Positions 47,965-57,292 are shown, counted from the stretch's first letter. The stretch: DNA of 64,000 bases from Aureimonas flava (GCF_003583935.1 NZ_QYRN01000006.1:1-64000); one strand, 5' to 3'. Notes: generated by a model from the sequence alone, not told the origin. Program-made: numbers and translations.

Positions 47965-49494
47965 TCAGACGGCCTTTGCCTGAAGGCGCGAGGTTTGGCG
48001 AGAGGGATCGAGGCGTTCGGGCTCGTAGCCGAGGAGGGCGGCCGGCTCGGCATCGGCGAACACGCGCCCGACGCCGATCAGGATCGGCCGGTCGATGCCG
48101 ACGCGCGCGACGATCTCGCCGAGCCGGGCCAGCGTGCCGAGGGCGCGGATCTCGTCGGGCCGCGACAGCGCGGCGGCCACCGCCACCGGCGTCTCGGCCG
48201 GCAGGCCGTGGGCGACGAGCTGTGCGGCGATGCGCGGCGCCATGCGCCCGCCCATGTAGAAGATCGTGGTGGCGTTGTCGTCGGCAAGGGCGCGCCAGTC
48301 CATCTCGTCGGGCAGGTCCCCCCGCTGCGAATGGGCGGTGACGAAGCGAACCTGCTGGGCGCGGTCGCGATGCGTCAGCGACACGCCGAAGGCGCCGGCC
48401 ATGGCGGAGGCCGCCGTGATGCCCGGTACGATGGCGACGGGGATGCCGGCCGCGCGCAGCTCGGCGATCTCCTCGCCCGAGCGCCCGAACACCGAAACGT
48501 CGCCCGACTTCAGCCGCACCACGTGCTTTCCGGCCGTCGCGAACTGCGTCATCATCCGGTTGATGTCCTCCTGGCGGCAGCTCTCGCGCCCGCCCCGCTT
48601 GCCGACCAGCATGCGCTTGGCCTCGCGGCGGGCGAGTTCGAGGATGTCGTCCGACACGAGGTCGTCGAAGAGGATGACGTCGGCGGCCTGGAGCGCGCGC
48701 ACGGCCTTCAGCGTCAGGAGCTCGGCGTCGCCCGGTCCCGCGCCCACCAGCGTCACCCGGCCACCGGCCTGCGGGCGGCCGGCGAGGTCGCGCACGAAGG
48801 CGCGCGCCTCCAGCTCCGCCGCGTCGTCCGGGGCGCGCCGGGTGAAGGCGTCGTCCGAGAATCGCTCCCAGAAGGCGCGCCGGGCGGAGCCGGGGCCGAG
48901 CCGGGCCATGACCTCGCCGCGAACGCGCGCGGCCATGCGGGCCCAGCCGGCGAGCGTCGCGGGCAGCAGCGTCTCGATGCGCCGGCGGATCGCCTGTCCG
49001 AGGATGGGCGCCGCGCCGTCGGTGGAAATTCCGACCACCACGGGCGAGCGGTTGACGATGGTGCCGAAGCGGAACTGGCAGAAGGCGGGCTTGTCGATGA
49101 CGTTGACCGGCACGCCGGCCGCGCGCGCCGCGCAGAAGAAGGCCTGGGCCTCGGCGTCCGATTCGCAGTCCGCCACGGCGAGCGCGGCGCCGGCGAACAC
49201 GTCCGTTCCCCAGGGGCGGTCGTGATGCCGGATCGCGCCGTCCGCGAAGGGAAGGGCGAGAACGGTGCGCATCTCCTCGCCGATCTCGCCGGCCGGGCAG
49301 TAGAGGTCCACCAGGGCGCCGGAGGCAGCCAGGAGCTCGGCCTTCCAGGCCGCGCCGTCCGAGCCGCCGGCCATGGCGGCGCGCCGGTTCTTCAGGTCGA
49401 AGAACACGGGCAGCGTCGCGAGCTCGCCCATGCGCTGCGGGCGCGGGCTGCCCGGGTCGGCGTCACCTATGCTGGAGGACACGTCGTTCCGCAT
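47965..49494 (-). CDS. cysG: Siroheme synthase CysG
   Basis: Trifunctional enzyme of 509 residues: an N-terminal precorrin-2 dehydrogenase/ferrochelatase (residues about 20-235, with the AGGSDGAAWKAELL nucleotide loop and a NRSPVVVGISTDGAAP active-site segment) and a C-terminal uroporphyrinogen-III methyltransferase (about 250-500: VTLVGAGPGDAELLTLKA, VRLKSGDVSVFGR, VVPGITAASAMAGAFG). It makes the siroheme for NirB. The start overlaps the nasA end by 32 bp; a start at 49431 would remove the overlap. Confidence 0.92.
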   Translation of the reverse strand: MRNDVSSSIGDADPGSPRPQRMGELATLPVFFDLKNRRAAMAGGSDGAAWKAELLAASGALVDLYCPAGEIGEEMRTVLALPFADGAIRHHDRPWGTDVFAGAALAVADCESDAEAQAFFCAARAAGVPVNVIDKPAFCQFRFGTIVNRSPVVVGISTDGAAPILGQAIRRRIETLLPATLAGWARMAARVRGEVMARLGPGSARRAFWERFSDDAFTRRAPDDAAELEARAFVRDLAGRPQAGGRVTLVGAGPGDAELLTLKAVRALQAADVILFDDLVSDDILELARREAKRMLVGKRGGRESCRQEDINRMMTQFATAGKHVVRLKSGDVSVFGRSGEEIAELRAAGIPVAIVPGITAASAMAGAFGVSLTHRDRAQQVRFVTAHSQRGDLPDEMDWRALADDNATTIFYMGGRMAPRIAAQLVAHGLPAETPVAVAAALSRPDEIRALGTLARLGEIVARVGIDRPILIGVGRVFADAEPAALLGYEPERLDPSRQTSRLQAKAV

Positions 49495-52126
49495 CGATCA
49501 ATCCCTGGATCTCGGACCTGCAGGAGCCACAATTCGTGCCGGCCCGCAAGCTTTGGCCGACGGCGGCGACGCTGGCGCAGCCGCCCGCGGCAGCCCGCCT
49601 GATGTCGTTCGCGCCGACGCCGAAACAAGAGCAGACCAGCGCGCCGGGGTCGGGCCGGTCGGCGCCGGGCCGCCCGGCGAGGACGCGCGTGCGCGCGTCC
49701 GGCTCGAAGCGCGGGCCGTCGAGGAGCGAGACCGCGAAGGCGCGCGACACGGCGACGGGCTCGGGCGCGAGCCAGAGCGCGCCGACGAGCGCCCCCCTCC
49801 CGTCGAAGGCGGCGAGCCGCCGCTGGCCGCCACGGTCGGTGTAGTCCAGGACGTCGGCTGCCGGGTCGAGCCCGAGCAGGGCGTGCGGCTCGGGCGGGGC
49901 TTCGGTTCCGGCCAGCTCCAGCCGCCAGCCCCCCGGAGCGCGGACCTTCGCCCAGTACAGGCAGCCGCGGCCTTCCGGCTCGGCGCGCGACACGGCGAAG
50001 CCGTACCACGCGGCCTGCACCCGCCGCAGCGACGCCGGCGCGGCTTTCGAGGCGGGCTGGCCGGAGATCGGGTCCGTGTGGGCCGGAACCAGAGCGTTGA
50101 TGCGCGCCGCGCCCGAGAACTGGCCGGTCCAGTGCATCGGCGCGAACAGCGTGCCTTCGCGCACGCGCTCCGTCACCAGCGCGCGCAGGACGGCCCCGCC
50201 ATGGTCGGTGGACAGTTCCACGAGGTCGGCGTCGGCGATCCCCAGGCGTGCCGCGTCGATCGGGTGGATCTCGCAGAAGGGCTCGGCGAGATGGGCCGAG
50301 AGGCGCGCCGAGCGGCCGGTGCGCGTCATCGTGTGCCATTGGTCGCGGATGCGGCCGGTGTTGAGCACGAAGGGCCGCTCGGGCGTGAGGGCGGGCGCGG
50401 CGGCGGCACGCACGGCGTGCAGCCGCGCGCGACCGTCCGGGGTGTAGAAGCGGCCGTCCGCGAAGAAGCGCGTGGTCGGCGCGCCGCCGGCGGGCGCCGG
50501 CCAGCGCGTCGGCGCGAGCGCCGCATATCCCGCGTCGTCGAGGGTGGCGAGCGCCCCGATGTCGAAGTCGCGCGTCCCGTCGTTCTCGAAGGCCGACAGG
50601 GCGGCGTGCTCGCGGAAGATCGCGGCGGCGTCGGGATGGTCGAAAGCCTCCGCGAAGCCCATCCGCCGGGCGACCTCCCGGAGCTGCCACCAATCCGGCC
50701 GCGCCTCGCCGGGCAAGGGCAGGAAGGCACGCTGGCGCGAGATCCGGCGCTCGGAATTCGTCACCGTGCCGTCCTTCTCGCCCCAGGCGGCGGCGGGCAG
50801 CGCGACATGGGCGAAGGGCATCGTGTCGGTGTCGCGCACGATGTCGGACACGACCACGAAGGGGCAGCGGCGCAGCGCCTCGGCCGCCGCGTCCGCCTCG
50901 GGCAGCGAATCCACCGGGTTGGTGCCCATGATCCAGATCGCGCGCACTCGCCCGTCGGCGACGGCCCGGAACAGGTCCACCGCCTTGAGGCCGGGGCGCT
51001 GCGCGAGGGCGGGCGCCCGCCAGAAGCGGCGCACGAGGTCCCGGTGGGCCGGGTCGCCGATCTCCATGTGGGCGGCGAGCTGGTTGGCGAGCCCGCCGAC
51101 CTCGCGCCCGCCCATGGCGTTGGGCTGGCCGGTGACGGAGAACGGGCCGGCACCGGGGCGCCCGATGCGACCCGAGGCGAGGTGGCAGTTCAGGATGGCC
51201 GACACCTTGTCGGTGCCCGCCGCCGACTGGTTCACGCCCTGGCTGAACACGGTGACGGTCTTGCCGGTGCGGGCGTAGAGGTCGAGGAAGCGGGCGAGCG
51301 GTTCGCGCTCGAGCCCGGTGGCGTGGCGGAGCCGCTCGATGTCGGCGAAGGGGCGGGCGGCCAGGAGTGCCTCGTCCAGCCCCTGCGTGTGCGCCTCGGC
51401 ATAGGCGCGGTCGATGGTCCCCGCCGCCTCCATCGCGGCCAGGGCGCCGAGGAACAGCGCGGTGTCCGCGTCGGCGCGGATCGGCAGGTGCAGGTCCGCC
51501 TCGCGCGCGCTCGCCGTTTCGCGCGGGTCGATCACCACGAGGCGCATGGCGGGCCGCCGGGCGCGCGCCGCCTGGACGCGCTGGAACAGCACCGGATGAC
51601 ACCAGGCGAGGTTGGAGCCGACCAGCACCAGGAGGTCGGCCTCCTCCAGGTCCTCGTAGGTTCCGGGCACCGTGTCCGAGCCGAGGCCGCGCTTGTGGCC
51701 CGCCACGGTCGAGGCCATGCACAGGCGCGAGTTGGTGTCGATGTTGGCCGTGCCGAGGAAGCCCTTCACCAGCTTGTTGGCGAGGTAGTAGTCCTCGGTC
51801 AGGAACTGGCCGGAGGCGTACAGCGCCACCGAGTCCGGGCCGTGCGCGGCGACGGTCTCGGCGAGCCGCGCGGCGACGTGGTCGAGCGCCGCGTCCCAGG
51901 TGGCGCGCCGGCCGCCGATCTCGGGATGGAGAAGGCGGCGGTCGGGGATCAGCGTCTCTGCGAGCGCCGATCCCTTGGAGCACAGGCGCCCGAGATTGGC
52001 GGGATGCTCCGGGTCTCCCTCGATCCGCACCGTCCCGTCGCCGCGCGCGGTGGCGAGGACGCCGCAGCCGACGCCGCAATAGGGGCAGGTGGTGCGGGTC
52101 GCGCCCGCCTCGGCCAGCGTGTCCAT
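49463..52126 (-). CDS. nasA: Assimilatory nitrate reductase large subunit NasA
   Basis: Cytoplasmic molybdopterin enzyme of 887 residues reducing nitrate to nitrite. N-terminal [4Fe-4S] ligands are Cys14, Cys17, Cys21 and Cys49. The molybdopterin domains carry VGSNLAWCHPVLF, TNPVDSLPEAD and MTRTGRSARLSAH. The C-terminal BFD-like [2Fe-2S] domain has Cys832, Cys834, Cys866 and Cys869, as in the long NasA of proteobacteria. No separate NasB flavoprotein is present, so the electron donor is open. It starts one base after the cynS stop. Confidence 0.94.
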   Translation of the reverse strand: MDTLAEAGATRTTCPYCGVGCGVLATARGDGTVRIEGDPEHPANLGRLCSKGSALAETLIPDRRLLHPEIGGRRATWDAALDHVAARLAETVAAHGPDSVALYASGQFLTEDYYLANKLVKGFLGTANIDTNSRLCMASTVAGHKRGLGSDTVPGTYEDLEEADLLVLVGSNLAWCHPVLFQRVQAARARRPAMRLVVIDPRETASAREADLHLPIRADADTALFLGALAAMEAAGTIDRAYAEAHTQGLDEALLAARPFADIERLRHATGLEREPLARFLDLYARTGKTVTVFSQGVNQSAAGTDKVSAILNCHLASGRIGRPGAGPFSVTGQPNAMGGREVGGLANQLAAHMEIGDPAHRDLVRRFWRAPALAQRPGLKAVDLFRAVADGRVRAIWIMGTNPVDSLPEADAAAEALRRCPFVVVSDIVRDTDTMPFAHVALPAAAWGEKDGTVTNSERRISRQRAFLPLPGEARPDWWQLREVARRMGFAEAFDHPDAAAIFREHAALSAFENDGTRDFDIGALATLDDAGYAALAPTRWPAPAGGAPTTRFFADGRFYTPDGRARLHAVRAAAAPALTPERPFVLNTGRIRDQWHTMTRTGRSARLSAHLAEPFCEIHPIDAARLGIADADLVELSTDHGGAVLRALVTERVREGTLFAPMHWTGQFSGAARINALVPAHTDPISGQPASKAAPASLRRVQAAWYGFAVSRAEPEGRGCLYWAKVRAPGGWRLELAGTEAPPEPHALLGLDPAADVLDYTDRGGQRRLAAFDGRGALVGALWLAPEPVAVSRAFAVSLLDGPRFEPDARTRVLAGRPGADRPDPGALVCSCFGVGANDIRRAAAGGCASVAAVGQSLRAGTNCGSCRSEIQGLIDAERRVLQHR

Positions 52127-52127
52127 C

Positions 52128-52571
52128 TCACCACGCGTTGTAGGCGAGGTACTTGCCGCTCATGCTCACCTCGATCCGGTCGCCCTTGGGGCTCGCCACC
52201 CGCTCGACCCGCATGTCGAAGTCGATCGCGCTCATGATCCCGTTGCCGCACTTCTCCTGGATCAGCTCCTTGAGCGTGTCGCCGTAGACGCCGACGATCT
52301 CGTGGAAGCGGTAGACGCAGGGATCGGTCGGCACGTCGCGGTTCCAGGTCTTGGTCGGATACTCGGCCAGCACCACGCCCGCCTCCTGCGGCAGGCCGAG
52401 CTGGGTCGCCAGGAGGTCGGCCTTGTCGCGCGGCAGGGCGTTCATGCCGAGGCAGGCCGAGGTCACGAAGACCTCGCTCATGCCGATGCCGTCGGCGATC
52501 GAGGCCCAGGACAGGCCGGCCTGGCGCTTGCGCTCGTAGACGAGCTCGGTGACGTCCTTCTTCGACAGCAT
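52128..52571 (-). CDS. cynS: Cyanate hydratase (cyanase)
   Basis: Converts cyanate and bicarbonate to ammonium and carbon dioxide. The 147-residue protein has the N-terminal helical DNA-binding-like domain and the C-terminal active-site domain YRFHEIVGVYGDTLKELIQE and GNGIMSAIDF. The catalytic residues Arg88, Glu91 and Ser114 match Arg96, Glu99 and Ser122 of the E. coli enzyme with the same spacing. AGGAGA precedes the ATG. It lies between nirD (9 bp) and nasA (1 bp), inside the nitrate operon. Confidence 0.96.
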   Translation of the reverse strand: MLSKKDVTELVYERKRQAGLSWASIADGIGMSEVFVTSACLGMNALPRDKADLLATQLGLPQEAGVVLAEYPTKTWNRDVPTDPCVYRFHEIVGVYGDTLKELIQEKCGNGIMSAIDFDMRVERVASPKGDRIEVSMSGKYLAYNAW

Positions 52572-52580
52572 TCCGTTCTC

Positions 52581-52931
52581 CTATTCCGCCGCCTCGGCGA
52601 AGGCCTCGCGCCCCACCAGAAGCTCCAGCGATCCGTCGGCGCCCACACGCACGGGGAAGGTCCGCACCCGGCCCTCGTCCGGCCCCTGGACGAGGCCGGT
52701 GTCCAGCGCGATCACCTGGTTGTGGAGCGGGCAGGTGACCGAGCCGCCATGGACGATGCCCTGGCTGAGCGGGCCGCCCCGATGCGGGCAGCGGTCCTCG
52801 GTGGCGAAGACCCTGTCGTCCATCGTGCGGAACACGGCGATGCGCCCGAGCGGGGAGACGACGCAGCGCGCGCCGCGGCGGGGGATGTCGGCCAGGCGGC
52901 CGATCGCCGCCCATTCGGGTCCGGTGCTCAT
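52581..52931 (-). CDS. nirD: Nitrite reductase small subunit NirD
   Basis: Rieske-type small subunit of the NADH-dependent assimilatory nitrite reductase, 116 residues. The full [2Fe-2S] ligand set is kept: CPHRGG (Cys48, His50) and CPLHN (Cys67, His70). E. coli NirD lacks these ligands, so the subunit here may carry a cluster. Its start overlaps the nirB stop as ATGA, indicating coupled translation. Confidence 0.93.
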   Translation of the reverse strand: MSTGPEWAAIGRLADIPRRGARCVVSPLGRIAVFRTMDDRVFATEDRCPHRGGPLSQGIVHGGSVTCPLHNQVIALDTGLVQGPDEGRVRTFPVRVGADGSLELLVGREAFAEAAE

Positions 52932-55384
52932 TCTGCGGCCTCGCGGAAGCGGGAGAGATCGGCCAGCGGCTTGAACTCGTGGGCTGCGACGCCCCGCGAG
53001 GCGCGCTCGGCCCATGGGTCGACCTGCGAGAAGCGCTGCGAGAAGACGAAACGCTCGAAATAGGCTTGGCGCTTCTCGGGATCCTCCACGACGGCGGCCC
53101 GGATCGAATCCATGCCGACGCGTTTCAGCCACTTGTAGATGCGCTCCAGATAATGACCCTGCTCGCGGTAGAGCTGGGTCAGGGCGGCGATCGTCACCAC
53201 CGCCTCGTCCTCGGTGTCGACGTGGCAGAGCACCTGCGTGCCGTGGATGTCGAGACCGGCGGCGCCCGCGAAATGGATGTCGTAGCCCGAATCGACGCAG
53301 ATCACGCCGATGTCCTTGCAGGTCGCCTCGGCGCAGTTTCGCGGGCAGCCGGACACGGCCATCTTGAGCTTGGCCGGGGTCCAGGATCCCCACATGAACT
53401 TCTCCAGGCGGATGCCGAGGCCGGTGGAGTCCTGCGTCCCGAAGCGGCACCAGTCGGTGCCGACGCACGTCTTCACCGTGCGCAGGCCCTTGGCATAGGC
53501 CGCGCCCGAGACCATGCCGGCGGCGTTGAGGTCGGCCCACACGGCCGGCAGGTCCTCCTTGCGCACGCCGAGCATGTCGATGCGCTGGCCGCCGGTGCAC
53601 TTCACGGCGGGGATCTGGAACTTGTCCACCACGTCGGCGATGGCGCGCAGCTCGGCCGACGAGGTCATGCCGCCCCACATGCGGGGCACCACCGAATAGG
53701 TGCCGTCCTTCTGGATGTTGGCGTGGACGCGCTCGTTGATGAAGCGGCTCTGCTTGTCGTCCTGGTACTCGCCCGGCCAGTCGGCGAGGAGATAGTAGTT
53801 CAGGGCCGGGCGGCACTTGGCGCAGCCGCAGGAGGTCTTCCACTCCAGCTCCTGCATCACCGCCGGGATGCTCTTGAGCGCCTTGGCGCGGATCAGGCGG
53901 CGGACGTCGCCGTGGCCGAACTCGGTGCAGCCGCACATCGGCTTCACCGCCTTCGGGTTGAAGGCGTCGCCGAGCGTCAGGCCCATGAGCTGCTCCACCA
54001 GCCCGGTGCACGAGCCGCAGGAGGCCGAGGCCTTGGTGTGGGCGCGCACGTCGTCCAGCGTGGAGAGGCCCTTCTCCGCGATGGCGCTCGTGATCTTGCC
54101 CTTGCACACGCCGTTGCAGCCACAGATCTCGGCGTCATCGCCCAAGGCTGCAACGGCCGCCATAGGGTCCAGCGGCGACCCTCCGCCGTAGCTCTGGCCG
54201 AAGATCAGCGTGTCGCGCATCTCGGCGATGTCGGTGCCCTTCTTCATGAGGTCCGCGAACCATCCGCCGTCCGCCGTCTCGCCGTAGAGAACGGCTCCGA
54301 GGATGCGGTTGTCCTGGAGCACCAGGCGCTTGTAGACGCCGGCCGAGGCGTCGCGCAGCACGATCTCCTCGCGGTCCGGCGCGTCGGCGAAGTCGCCGAC
54401 CGAATAGAGGTTGATGCCAGTGACCTTGAGCTTGGTCGGCGTGTCGGCGTGGCGGAAGCCTTCCGCCGGCTGGCCGGCGAGGCGGCGCGCGGCGACCTCG
54501 GCCATCTGGTAGAGCGGGGCGACGAGGCCGTAGACCCGCCCGTCGAGCTCGACGCATTCGCCGAGCGCCGAGACGGCCGGGTCGGAGGTCAGGAGCTGGT
54601 CGTTCACGTGGACGCCGCGCCCGCAGGCGAGGCCCGCCTCCCTCGCGAGGCCGAGCGACGGACGGATGCCGACCGCCATGACCACGAGGCTCGCCGGGAT
54701 GACGCGCCCGTCCTTCAGCCGGACGCCCTCGACCTTGCCGGTGCCGAGCACTTCCTCCGTGTTGGCGTTGCAGATCACCTCGATGCCGCGCCCTTCCAGG
54801 GCACGCTGGAGCAGGAAGCCGGCGGCGGGGTCGAGCTGGCGCTCCATCAGCGTCGGCATGAGATGGAGGACGGTGACCTCCAGACCTTGGGCACGCAGGC
54901 CGGCCGCGGCCTCGAGGCCGAGAAGGCCGCCGCCGATCACCACGGCCTTGGCGCGCGACTGCGCGGCGAGGATCATCGCGTCTACGTCGTCGAGGTCGCG
55001 ATAGGCGAGGACGCCCGGCAGGTCGTGGCCGGGCACCGGCGGCACGAAGGGCGTGGAGCCCGTGGCGATCACCAGATGGTCGTAGGGCGCCGTAACGCCC
55101 CGGTCCGAGGTCACGGTCCGGGCCTCGCGGTCGATCGCGACGACGCGCTGGCCCTTGTGCAGCGTGACGCCGTGCCGTTCGTACCAGGCGTCGCCGTGGA
55201 TCACGATGTCGTCGAAGCTCTTCTCGCCGGAGAGGACGGGCGACAGCATGATGCGGTCGTAGTTCACGCGCGGCTCGGCGTTGAAGATCGTCACCTCGAA
55301 GGCGCCGGGCGCGAGTTCGAAGAGGTGTTCCAGCATCCGGCCGGGGGCCATGCCGTTGCCGACGACGACGAGTTTGGAGGTCAT
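52928..55384 (-). CDS. nirB: Nitrite reductase large subunit NirB
   Basis: NADH-dependent siroheme nitrite reductase of 818 residues producing ammonium in the cytoplasm. The N-terminal FAD/NAD-binding module starts VVVGNGMAPGRML. Next are two cysteine-rich domains, CGCNGVCKG with CGSC, and CGCTEFGH with CGCAKC. The sulfite/nitrite reductase domain ends with CVGTDWCRFG and SGCPRNCAEA, whose cysteines bind the [4Fe-4S]-siroheme. The ATG at 55384 is used; a start three codons upstream is possible. Confidence 0.95.
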   Translation of the reverse strand: MTSKLVVVGNGMAPGRMLEHLFELAPGAFEVTIFNAEPRVNYDRIMLSPVLSGEKSFDDIVIHGDAWYERHGVTLHKGQRVVAIDREARTVTSDRGVTAPYDHLVIATGSTPFVPPVPGHDLPGVLAYRDLDDVDAMILAAQSRAKAVVIGGGLLGLEAAAGLRAQGLEVTVLHLMPTLMERQLDPAAGFLLQRALEGRGIEVICNANTEEVLGTGKVEGVRLKDGRVIPASLVVMAVGIRPSLGLAREAGLACGRGVHVNDQLLTSDPAVSALGECVELDGRVYGLVAPLYQMAEVAARRLAGQPAEGFRHADTPTKLKVTGINLYSVGDFADAPDREEIVLRDASAGVYKRLVLQDNRILGAVLYGETADGGWFADLMKKGTDIAEMRDTLIFGQSYGGGSPLDPMAAVAALGDDAEICGCNGVCKGKITSAIAEKGLSTLDDVRAHTKASASCGSCTGLVEQLMGLTLGDAFNPKAVKPMCGCTEFGHGDVRRLIRAKALKSIPAVMQELEWKTSCGCAKCRPALNYYLLADWPGEYQDDKQSRFINERVHANIQKDGTYSVVPRMWGGMTSSAELRAIADVVDKFQIPAVKCTGGQRIDMLGVRKEDLPAVWADLNAAGMVSGAAYAKGLRTVKTCVGTDWCRFGTQDSTGLGIRLEKFMWGSWTPAKLKMAVSGCPRNCAEATCKDIGVICVDSGYDIHFAGAAGLDIHGTQVLCHVDTEDEAVVTIAALTQLYREQGHYLERIYKWLKRVGMDSIRAAVVEDPEKRQAYFERFVFSQRFSQVDPWAERASRGVAAHEFKPLADLSRFREAAE

Positions 55385-55471
55385 GGGTCTCATCCCGAAA
55401 CGAAGGGTCGAAGGGCGAGGGCGGGCTTCCGGCGCGGCGTCGGTGGCGCGCGGGACGGCCCGACGCCCGTG

Positions 55472-56272
55472 TCAGGCCGCTTCCACGAAGCGGTTGCGTT
55501 CGTAGAGGAACTTCAGCACCGCCTGGCGGCACTTCAGGTAGGTCGGGTCGGCCGCCAGCTTGAGCCGGTCGCGCGGGCGGGCGAGCGGCACGGCGAGGAT
55601 CTCGCCGATCCGGGCCGAGGGGCCGTTGGTCAGCATCACGATCCGGTCCGACAGGAGCACCGCCTCGTCCACGTCGTGGGTGATCATCATCACCGTGGTG
55701 CCGAGGTCGGCCTGGATCTGCATCACCTGGTCCTGGAGATGGGCGCGCGTCAGGGCGTCCAGCGCGCCGAAGGGCTCGTCGAGGAGCAGGATCTTGGGCT
55801 CCATGGCGAGGGCGCGGGCGATGCCGACGCGCTGCTTCATGCCGCCCGAGATCTCGTTCGGGCGCTTGTCCCGGGCATGGCCCATGTGGACGAGCTCGAG
55901 GTTGCGCACCACCCATTCGCGGCGCTCGGCGGCCGACTTCGTCCGTCCGAAGACCTTGTCGACGGCCAGCGCGACGTTCTCGTAGACCGTGAGCCAGGGC
56001 AGGAGCGAATGGTTCTGGAACACCACGCCCCGGTCCGGGCCCGGCTGGTCCACCACCTTGTCCTCCAGGAGAACCACGCCGGCGCTGGCCCGGGTGAGGC
56101 CCGCGACGATGTTGAGGAGGGTGGACTTGCCGCAGCCCGAATGGCCGATGATCGAGATGTACTCGCCCTTGTCTACCGTCAGGTCGATGCCCTTGAGGAC
56201 GTTGGTCGCGGTGGTGCCCCGGCGGAAGGTCATGTCGACGCCTTCGATCGACAGGAACGGCTTGGTGGTCAT
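55472..56272 (-). CDS. nrtD: Nitrate ABC transporter ATP-binding protein NrtD
   Basis: ATPase of the NrtABD uptake system, 266 residues. Walker A GHSGCGKST, signature ISGGMKQRVGIARAL, Walker B ILLLDEPFGALD and the switch ITHDVDEAVLL are all present, with the VFQNHSLLPW Q-loop typical of nitrate/sulfonate/taurine-type ATPases. There is no C-terminal NrtA-like sensor as in cyanobacterial NrtC. It follows nrtB by 29 bp and precedes nirB by 87 bp. Confidence 0.92.
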   Translation of the reverse strand: MTTKPFLSIEGVDMTFRRGTTATNVLKGIDLTVDKGEYISIIGHSGCGKSTLLNIVAGLTRASAGVVLLEDKVVDQPGPDRGVVFQNHSLLPWLTVYENVALAVDKVFGRTKSAAERREWVVRNLELVHMGHARDKRPNEISGGMKQRVGIARALAMEPKILLLDEPFGALDALTRAHLQDQVMQIQADLGTTVMMITHDVDEAVLLSDRIVMLTNGPSARIGEILAVPLARPRDRLKLAADPTYLKCRQAVLKFLYERNRFVEAA

Positions 56273-56301
56273 GGCGGGTTCGCTCCGGTGTCGGGAAGGG
56301 A

Positions 56302-57219
56302 TCAGGCGGCCGCAGTGCCGCGAGTGACGAGGCGGCCGACGAAGGCCACGATCCGGTCGAGCACGAAGCCGACGAGGCCGACATAGGCGAGGGCGAGGAT
56401 GATGTCGGAGATCAGGGACGAGTTCCAAGCGTCCCAGATGAAGAAGCCGATGCCCACGCCGCCGATCAGCATCTCGGCCGCCACGATGGCGAGCCAGGAG
56501 AGGCCGACGCCGATGCGAAGCCCGGTGAAGATGTAGGGGGCGGCGGCCGGCAGCATGATCTTGGTGAAGAATTCCAGGCCGTTCAGGCGCAGCACGCTCG
56601 CCACGTTGCGGTAGTCCGACGGGATGTTGCGGATGCCGACCGCGGTGTTGATGATGATCGGCCAGATCGCGGTGATGAAGATCACGAAGATCGCGGCGGG
56701 CTCGCCGTTCTGGAAGGCGGCGAGCGACAGCGGCAGCCAGGCGAGCGGGGGCACGGTGCGCAGCACCTGGAAGATCGGGTCGAGACCGCGCATGGCGAGC
56801 GTCGACTGGCCGACCAGGACGCCGAGCGAGATGCCGGCGACCACCGCCAGCGCATAGCCGATCGCCACGCGCTGGAGGCTCGCCCAGATCTGCCAGCCGA
56901 GGCCGACGTCGTTGCCGCCGGCGACGTAGAACGGGTGGGCGATCAGCTCCCAGGTGTCGGACACGACCTGGGTCGGCGGCGGCAGCGCCGAGCCGGCATG
57001 CGAGCACAGGACCTCCCACAGCGTCAGCAGCGCCGCCAGCGCGACCAGCGGCGGCACGATGTTGGCCGCGGCTTCGCGGGCCATGGCGGCGCCGCGCGCG
57101 GCGCGCGGCGCGCGCGTCCGGGGCAGGGCCACCACGTTCGCTGCGGCGGCCGTGGTGCCAAGGGCTGCGGTGCCGGAGGTGGGGCCGGAGACGGGAAGTT
57201 TCGCGACGGTCTGGGACAT
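56302..57219 (-). CDS. nrtB: Nitrate ABC transporter permease NrtB
   Basis: Permease of 305 residues with a long basic/Ala-rich N-terminus and about six helices. The EAA-type loop reads ASVLRLNGLEFFTKIMLPAAAPYIFTGLRIG, and the segments LRTVPPLAWLPLSLAAF and IGFFIWDAWNSS are characteristic of the nitrate/cyanate/taurine permease subfamily. It is separated from nrtA by 73 bp that hold a strong hairpin. Confidence 0.93.
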   Translation of the reverse strand: MSQTVAKLPVSGPTSGTAALGTTAAAANVVALPRTRAPRAARGAAMAREAAANIVPPLVALAALLTLWEVLCSHAGSALPPPTQVVSDTWELIAHPFYVAGGNDVGLGWQIWASLQRVAIGYALAVVAGISLGVLVGQSTLAMRGLDPIFQVLRTVPPLAWLPLSLAAFQNGEPAAIFVIFITAIWPIIINTAVGIRNIPSDYRNVASVLRLNGLEFFTKIMLPAAAPYIFTGLRIGVGLSWLAIVAAEMLIGGVGIGFFIWDAWNSSLISDIILALAYVGLVGFVLDRIVAFVGRLVTRGTAAA

Positions 57220-57261
57220 CGGGACGGGACCTTGCCGGAGGAGGCGGAAGGGAGGGGCGGC

Positions 57262-57287
57262 ACGGGGCCGGCGCGTGCCGGCCCCGT
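57262..57287 (-). terminator. Strong hairpin between nrtA and nrtB
   Basis: ACGGGGCCGGC and GCCGGCCCCGT form a perfect 11-bp stem with a 4-nt loop just 5 nt after the nrtA stop. No T-tract follows, so it is better explained as a 3'-end stabiliser or partial attenuator giving more NrtA than NrtB/D. Confidence 0.6.
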
Positions 57288-57292
57288 TCGCG

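Noticed and set aside
49463-49494. Frameshift between nasA and cysG
   Set aside because: The 32-bp overlap has both ends well supported, NasA ends with its C-terminal cysteines intact, and cysG can use a later start, so no sequence error is needed.
52979-56386. 1135-codon plus-strand frame opposite nirB and nrtD
   Set aside because: Both antisense partners carry complete catalytic motifs, and the plus-strand product is a His/Arg/Gly/Glu-rich shadow without a start site or domains.
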